Of a stretch of 33,243 nt of DNA, positions 29,614 through 33,243 are shown in pieces. The notes under the pieces are model-generated. The model saw nothing but the letters and a program-made list of their open reading frames with translations. It was not told where the DNA came from and ran no database searches. The position numbers were made by a program, and so were the translations under genes. Within the stretch, counting starts at the first letter, position 1. Each line of letters starts with the position of its first letter. Location: IMG/VR virus record IMGVR_UViG_3300005581_000073, positions 1 through 33,243 of that record; one strand, written 5' to 3'. This DNA comes from a virus.

Positions 29614-29689
29614 TGGTGCCTTCGGTTGGACTTGAACCAACGACCTGCGGATTAGAAGTCCGTTGCTCTATCCGCTGAGCTACGAAGGC
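29614..29689 (-). tRNA. tRNA-Arg (anticodon UCU), with encoded CCA
   Basis: The minus strand gives a complete 76-base cloverleaf. The acceptor stem GCCTTCG pairs with CGAAGGC, followed by A and an encoded CCA. The D-arm is GCTC/GAGC. The anticodon loop CTTCTAA reads TCT (plus-strand positions 29654-29656). The anticodon stem has one A-C mismatch at its outer pair. The T-arm GTTGG/CCAAC contains TTCAAGT. It would read AGA codons. Confidence 0.93.
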
Positions 29690-29735
29690 TTAATTGTTTT
29701 ATATTATCAGGCGCAAAAACGCTATGCTTCTGTTT

Positions 29736-30395
29736 ATGGAAGAAATACAAAAAGAAAACCTCATGCAGGAATACAACGATTCAATAAATGCTCCAGATAG
29801 CAAATACAAACTTTCTGAAACCGTAAAAACAATGACTGCCAGTCTGCGTAGAATCATGACCAATATTTATTTTATTGATCCACTGTATGAGAATGAAGAA
29901 TTGTCAAATACCGTAAAACATCTAGAACACTTAACAGAAGAAGCCAAAATAGACGAACTTCTTCCACCTTGGCGCAGTCTTCGCTACAAGAATCCTTTGT
30001 CTGGTTTAATGAATCCACTAGCACCACCATTGATTTGTCCACAAAATGGTGAAACATCTTTCCGTGTTTCTTTCAACAAAGCCCACCAAGGAATAGCCAA
30101 TGCCGCGCATGGCGGAATTATCTCTTCTGTTTTTGACGATGTAATATTAAGAACAAGTCAACAAACAGGAAAATACTGCGCCACGGCAGAAGTAACTACG
30201 GTCTACAAAAGACCTACACCAATCAATACGGAATTAATTATAAATAGCAAAATAGTTGATGTTCAGGAAAATAAAATTATTATATTTGCCGAAATGATAT
30301 GTAATGAAGCTGTCACTGCTACAGCAACGGCAATAGTAATTCCTGTTAATCCTGAGAAAATGAAAAATTCAATTTCTAAAACCTTAAAATCCTAA
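29736..30395 (+). CDS. PaaI-like hotdog thioesterase family protein
   Basis: 219 residues from the ATG at 29736; seven bases upstream is TATGCT, so it may be leaderless, and longer TTG/ATG starts at 29694 and 29724 are less likely. The first 100 residues are helical and unusual for the family. The hotdog core runs from about residue 105: F-R-V-S-F, A-H-Q-G-I, then H125-G-G127-I-I-S-S-V-F-D134-D135 (the family's His-Gly-Gly and acidic helix), and A-T-A-E-V-T-T-V-Y-K-R-P-T-P. It would hydrolyse acyl-CoA-type thioesters. It lies between a tRNA gene and a minus-strand gene block and reads like a metabolic gene taken from a host; that origin is inference. Confidence 0.7.
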   Translation: MEEIQKENLMQEYNDSINAPDSKYKLSETVKTMTASLRRIMTNIYFIDPLYENEELSNTVKHLEHLTEEAKIDELLPPWRSLRYKNPLSGLMNPLAPPLICPQNGETSFRVSFNKAHQGIANAAHGGIISSVFDDVILRTSQQTGKYCATAEVTTVYKRPTPINTELIINSKIVDVQENKIIIFAEMICNEAVTATATAIVIPVNPEKMKNSISKTLKS

Positions 30396-30418
30396 GATTT
30401 TGTCGTAAATGCTGGTTC

Positions 30419-30490
30419 TTAACCAATAAGAGCGATGGCTGCAATTAGAACGACTGCTGACCATGCAATAAACTTAACTATGAATTTCAT
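30419..30490 (-). CDS. 23-residue membrane mini-protein
   Basis: A short minus-strand frame, ATG at 30490 with a good AAGGA ribosome-binding site about seven bases upstream, ending TAA at 30419. The product starts M-K-F-I-V-K-F-I-A-W and continues S-A-V-V-L-I-A-A-I-A-L-I-G: one basic start and one hydrophobic helix. An extended -10 box (TGC-TAACTT) lies about 35 bases upstream on the same strand. The length makes coding less certain, but the site, start and composition agree. Single-helix peptides of this form may act in membrane-linked regulation. Confidence 0.5.
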   Translation of the reverse strand: MKFIVKFIAWSAVVLIAAIALIG

Positions 30491-30524
30491 TTTAATCCTT
30501 ATTTTTGTGGTTCGCACTAAACCA

Positions 30525-30533
30525 AAGTTAGCA
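30525..30533 (-). promoter_or_regulatory. Extended -10 (TGC-TAACTT) before the 23-residue gene
   Basis: On the minus strand the bases read TGCTAACTT, of extended -10 type, about 35 bases before the start at 30490. No clear -35 box is visible. It lies in the gap just past the methyltransferase stop at 30547. Confidence 0.35.
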
Positions 30534-30546
30534 TGGTGAGTTCCAA

Positions 30547-31746
30547 TTAAAACAATGTATCAGTTTTTGCGTGAGCAACCCTGGCTTCAATAATCGGCAA
30601 ATACTCATCTGTCATTTCTATGCCAATACAGTCAAATTTTTCTATCGTTGCTGCTACAAGTGTTGAACCTGAACCTGCAAACGGGTCAAGCACAAGACCG
30701 TTGGGTGGTGTTACCAGTCGTACCAGGTAACGCATTAGGGCTATTGGTTTTACTGTGGGGTGAAAGTTTTTATTACCCGTAGTTCTGCCTGCGCCTGCTC
30801 GTGGATTTTGTAATCCAGCCGAACCCTCTTTGCGATTTGTAACTTCGCCAGCCGATTTGTTTTCAAATCCATCTAGTCCTGCGTTCCGTTCAGCCTTGCT
30901 TGCTTTAGCGCAATAAAAGAATCGCGCAGCATTACCTAACAGTTCAGTCACTTCTTCTGAACCATCGTGGATAAAGTTAGCGGGGAAACGACCAGTTGGG
31001 TCGTAGTTGGCTGGTTGCATCATTGAATAATCACCATAAACATTGTTATTGGTCATTGGTTTAGTCCCAAAATCTTGATGTTGATTCTTTGTGGTGCTTT
31101 CATTTCTGTCTTCGTCTGACACAAAGTCCACTCTGCAATCATCAACATTTATACCGCCTGTACCGTGCGTCAATACGTTGTTGGCAACAGTCCCATCTAA
31201 CGGTTTGCGAGCCATCACAATTGGTTCATGCGCTGGTTTCAACGCTGTACCCCAACCATCCCATTGTTTGGCCCCATCCGTAGCAGGGGTAGTGATATCT
31301 CCCATTCGTGCTTCACCAAAAGCACCTGCCCCAATAGTGGTTCTTTCCTCTGCGGAAGCGACACCTTTTCGTGCGTGCAGTTTCTGTCCGATCACTTCTC
31401 GTTCTGCACCAGCAGCCTTATCAATTGCTTTACTAATGTTATGTGACTTCGGGAACCCTGACCCATACACCCACATAATCTGGTCACGAACATCAAACCC
31501 TGCATCCTCAATAGCGCAAGCAAGGCGATGATAAGTGCGACTTCCACCAAACGCCAGCAAATGACCGCCAGGCTTTAATACCCGTAAACATTCCTGCCAC
31601 ATCTTCATATCGTAAGCAACGCCCGTGGAATCCCAAGACTTACCCATAAACCCAAGTTCGTATGGTGGGTCGGTAACAATGCTGTCCACCGAAGCATCAG
31701 GCAAACTTTTTAGTATTTCTCTACAATCGCCGTGTAATAGTTTCAT
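30547..31746 (-). CDS. DNA methyltransferase, beta-type motif order (N6-adenine or N4-cytosine)
   Basis: 399 residues. D26-P-P-Y29 lies in T-D-P-P-Y-E-L-G-F-M-G-K-S-W near the N-terminus (catalytic motif IV). D-P-F-A-G-S-G-S-T-L-V-A-A starts at about residue 354 near the C-terminus (SAM-binding motif I). The order IV before I is the beta class. The middle, about residues 115-330, is a long variable insert that should contain the recognition region. No restriction endonuclease is adjacent, so a solitary enzyme that protects phage DNA or marks it is likely. The gene's start overlaps the upstream gene's stop by four bases (ATGA). The target sequence cannot be read. Confidence 0.85.
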   Translation of the reverse strand: MKLLHGDCREILKSLPDASVDSIVTDPPYELGFMGKSWDSTGVAYDMKMWQECLRVLKPGGHLLAFGGSRTYHRLACAIEDAGFDVRDQIMWVYGSGFPKSHNISKAIDKAAGAEREVIGQKLHARKGVASAEERTTIGAGAFGEARMGDITTPATDGAKQWDGWGTALKPAHEPIVMARKPLDGTVANNVLTHGTGGINVDDCRVDFVSDEDRNESTTKNQHQDFGTKPMTNNNVYGDYSMMQPANYDPTGRFPANFIHDGSEEVTELLGNAARFFYCAKASKAERNAGLDGFENKSAGEVTNRKEGSAGLQNPRAGAGRTTGNKNFHPTVKPIALMRYLVRLVTPPNGLVLDPFAGSGSTLVAATIEKFDCIGIEMTDEYLPIIEARVAHAKTDTLF

Positions 31747-31943
31747 AAAAATATCCTTTTATTTTTAAAGCCTATCTGGTAATAGGGATTATTTTTGTGG
31801 TGTACGAGAGTTGCGTACCCTGCCTGAAGGTAATCGCCCCAATTGTCGTTCATGTACTTGAACCATGCTTTACGATCAGATTCTGACATATCTTTCCAGA
31901 CTGCAAAGTTGGCCCCTATTTCAGGTTCGCTACCAATCGCCAT
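31743..31943 (-). CDS. Small hypothetical protein before the methyltransferase
   Basis: 66 residues on the minus strand; its stop overlaps the methyltransferase start (ATGA), so the two are probably translated together. Sequence: I-G-S-E-P-E-I-G-A-N-F-A-V-W-K, then S-D-R-K-A-W-F-K-Y-M-N-D-N-W-G-D-Y-L and H-H-K-N-N-P-Y-Y-Q-I-G-F. Rich in Trp, Asn and Tyr; no recognised domain or membrane segment. It may be a partner of the methyltransferase or just a coupled early gene. Confidence 0.55.
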   Translation of the reverse strand: MAIGSEPEIGANFAVWKDMSESDRKAWFKYMNDNWGDYLQAGYATLVHHKNNPYYQIGFKNKRIFL

Positions 31944-31952
31944 TACAAAACC

Positions 31953-32576
31953 TTACGAAAATACTGTTGGGATAGTTGCGAGAACAACAGCACCAAACAA
32001 CCATATGAGTACTGAAAAGGTTGATAGATAAGCAACAAGGTTTTTCATCTTCATGACGGTTGTGATACCTAGAAGAAACAAAGAAACAGCGAATAGTCCT
32101 GTGAGCATCTGAAGTTGATTGCTGTGTTTTCCCTCAGTATCGGACAAGTTTGTCCAATACTCGCTGCTTTTGTGCGTTTCGGTGTACGGGTTATATAGTT
32201 CGTCCATATAAGCCTTGCAGCCTGGTAGAAACCCTTTTGGATTTTCATAAAAACACGGCATAGCAAACACATACAACTCGTAAGACCCATTGGCTGTCTT
32301 TATGTCGGAGTAAATGTCATCCATACTAACACCGTCCACCAACACACGAACTTGTTTGTCTTTCCATACAGACAGGTCGTCTCGGTATTTTACTTCAGCT
32401 GTAATCCACATATTGTTCGCTTCAGACAGGATTAGTTGATACTCAGAACCGGCATCTGACGATCTACCCCCATGAAGAGATGATTGAATTGCTGTCCAAG
32501 CGGTAGTGGTGGAAACCAAACCGAGCATTACGACAATAAACAGGTCGCCCGAGAATTTTTGAATTATTTTGTTCAT
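31953..32576 (-). CDS. Membrane protein with an N-terminal and two C-terminal helices
   Basis: 207 residues from ATG 32576, which overlaps the upstream stop by four bases (ATGA); an upstream GTG at 32597 is less likely. A hydrophobic helix at about residues 13-33 (L-F-I-V-V-M-L-G-L-V-S-T-T-T-A) is followed by a soluble domain with two Cys (C-F-Y, P-G-C-K-A). Two hydrophobic helices near the end (L-F-A-V-S-L-F-L-L-G-I-T-T-V and F-S-V-L-I-W-L-F-G-A-V-V-L-A) complete it. It resembles DUF4337-type membrane proteins only in general layout. It may modify the host membrane during early infection; not proven. Confidence 0.62.
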   Translation of the reverse strand: MNKIIQKFSGDLFIVVMLGLVSTTTAWTAIQSSLHGGRSSDAGSEYQLILSEANNMWITAEVKYRDDLSVWKDKQVRVLVDGVSMDDIYSDIKTANGSYELYVFAMPCFYENPKGFLPGCKAYMDELYNPYTETHKSSEYWTNLSDTEGKHSNQLQMLTGLFAVSLFLLGITTVMKMKNLVAYLSTFSVLIWLFGAVVLATIPTVFS

Positions 32577-32809
32577 TTGTTGCTTTCTTTTTTCCACTTA
32601 AACATATTTCTTAAATGAACACCCTGCCAAAGGAACCACATAGCCATGAATCCTGGCTTGTCAAAGATAATTGCGTAGGCAAGCCACGGGTACGAGTGAA
32701 GGGCGACTATCAGATGCCCATACCACTTACTGTTACCCACTATGAAGCTTCCAGCGACCCCTACAAGCTCCATAGCGAACAAGAGCCATGTCCAAGTCTG
32801 CTCAGTCAT
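32573..32809 (-). CDS. Small Trp-rich membrane protein
   Basis: 78 residues on the minus strand. Three hydrophobic stretches: W-T-W-L-L-F-A-M-E-L-V-G-V-A-G-S-F-I-V-G, L-I-V-A-L-H-S-Y-P-W-L-A-Y-A-I-I-F, and P-G-F-M-A-M-W-F-L-W-Q-G-V. It ends in a basic tail (R-N-M-F-K-W-K-K-E-S-N-K). The layout resembles a shortened PnuC-like transporter fragment, a weak comparison. It overlaps both neighbours by a few bases. Membrane location is clear; function is not. Confidence 0.58.
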   Translation of the reverse strand: MTEQTWTWLLFAMELVGVAGSFIVGNSKWYGHLIVALHSYPWLAYAIIFDKPGFMAMWFLWQGVHLRNMFKWKKESNK

Positions 32810-32975
32810 GTGTAAGCCTTAGGGTCTCTGTGAGTGTAGCCATAAGACGTCTTGAGTCTTTGGATTCAGCATCAATCTGCGCTGCGAGAGTTTCTGCTTT
32901 TGCACGCCACTCATTGCGGTCTTGTTCTAGTTCGCCGGCTCTGTCAATCCACCATTTAATAGTTGTTCTATCCAT
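32802..32975 (-). CDS. Small coiled-coil protein
   Basis: 57 residues from ATG 32975; alternative ATGs at 32981 and 33023 are less well spaced from the GGAAG site. The product is almost all helix with heptad-like spacing: R-T-T-I-K-W-W-I-D-R-A-G-E-L-E-Q-D-R, then A-E-T-L-A-A-Q-I-D-A-E and L-M-A-T-L-T-E-T-L-R. It would form a coiled coil, possibly a dimer. It overlaps the membrane-protein gene downstream and the helix-turn-helix gene upstream by eight bases each. Partner unknown. Confidence 0.52.
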   Translation of the reverse strand: MDRTTIKWWIDRAGELEQDRNEWRAKAETLAAQIDAESKDSRRLMATLTETLRLTHD

Positions 32976-33192
32976 TTTCATTATCTTCCATACTACTGTA
33001 AAAACCGCTTCCCCATATTTCAATCGGGTGTATCCCCAACTTTACACACCAGGCATCAGCCCTATACAAATCAATAGTTCCTACGCGCTTCCAATGCCTA
33101 ACAACATCACGAGATACAAGTTCCTTATACGAAGTGTCCTCTTGTATGTACCTGATCAGGGGAGCAACATCTAGGCGAATGCTCTTTACCAT
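32968..33192 (-). CDS. Helix-turn-helix protein of actinophage type
   Basis: 74 residues, ATG at 33192 with AGG before it. The second half (D-V-V-R-H-W-K-R-V-G-T-I-D-L-Y-R-A-D-A-W-C-V-K-L-G-I-H-P) resembles short phage DNA-binding proteins that end in 'l-y-.-A-d-.-.-A-..-l-G-.-H-P'. Such small proteins are common in actinobacterial phages. It is the first gene seen of the minus-strand run (33192 to 30547), whose genes overlap one another or nearly so. The A+T-rich bases upstream on the minus strand contain TATATA-like sequence that may be its promoter. It may regulate that early run; target unknown. Confidence 0.6.
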   Translation of the reverse strand: MVKSIRLDVAPLIRYIQEDTSYKELVSRDVVRHWKRVGTIDLYRADAWCVKLGIHPIEIWGSGFYSSMEDNENG

Positions 33193-33243
33193 CGTATTAC
33201 CTGCAAAACAAGGGAAAAAACATCATATATATCACGCATAGAT

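Noticed and set aside
29614-29689. tRNA gene as an attachment site for integration
   Set aside because: There is no integrase gene or second repeat copy in the window, and the tRNA looks complete with its own encoded CCA.

Overview
The window reads as part of the genome of a tailed, contractile-tail (myovirus-type) bacteriophage. A baseplate-J-like protein and a tail-protein-I-like protein at the left edge are followed by about 12 kb of tail-fibre and adhesin genes, then accessory metabolic genes, small structural genes, a lysis block and early-type genes. No capsid, portal, terminase, polymerase or integrase gene lies inside the window. Three signs suggest an actinobacterial host, possibly a freshwater or marine one. 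A secreted protein at 22636-25707 has Thr/Pro linkers and an anchor of the kind seen in actinobacterial surface proteins. Several genes seem to start right at the transcription start (leaderless), and the small early DNA-binding protein is of an actinophage type. The host is inference.

Layout. 2-1841 (+): end of a baseplate gene and a tail-I-like gene. 1871-12724 (+): a tightly packed array of tail-fibre, appendage and glycine-rich adhesin genes, including an 1174-residue modular fibre with an Mtd-like N-terminus and a 473-residue protein with a histidine-rich insert; a holin-like membrane protein sits among them. 12738-17837 (+): a visibly more A+T-rich accessory block with an unknown 366-residue protein, a flavin-dependent tryptophan halogenase, a DUF6065-like protein, two different 2-oxoglutarate/Fe(II) oxygenases and a small membrane protein. 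17882-20684 (+): a thermonuclease, two Cys-motif proteins, and three consecutive proteins (18667, 19437, 19891) sharing a 16-17 residue N-terminal leader. 20688-25707 (+): a fibronectin-III/Cys-rich protein, two small proteins and a 1023-residue secreted modular protein. 25755-26778 (+): two holin-like proteins and an M15-type peptidase endolysin. 26874-29410: an unknown protein, a winged-helix regulator (-) with a palindromic operator, and a divergent operon containing a metallophosphoesterase. 29425-33192: mostly minus-strand early-type genes: a ribbon-helix-helix protein, tRNA-Arg(UCU), a 23-residue membrane peptide, a DNA methyltransferase, membrane proteins and a helix-turn-helix protein. 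A plus-strand PaaI-like thioesterase lies among them.

How it works together. The plus-strand genes form long runs with stop/start overlaps (TAATG, ATGA, TGATG), as expected of late operons. Putative promoters are mostly isolated -10 or extended -10 boxes at the few real gaps. Genes cover nearly everything: no gene-free stretch exceeds 300 bases, and the longest gaps (about 45-140 bases) hold promoter-like or hairpin sequence.

Most interesting for follow-up: the shared N-terminal leader of three neighbouring proteins (a possible capsid-targeting or processing signal), the halogenase/oxygenase cassette, the operator between the regulator and the phosphoesterase operon, the His-rich adhesin and the host-like surface protein. 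All family assignments come from reading motifs by eye and from memory; no database search was run.
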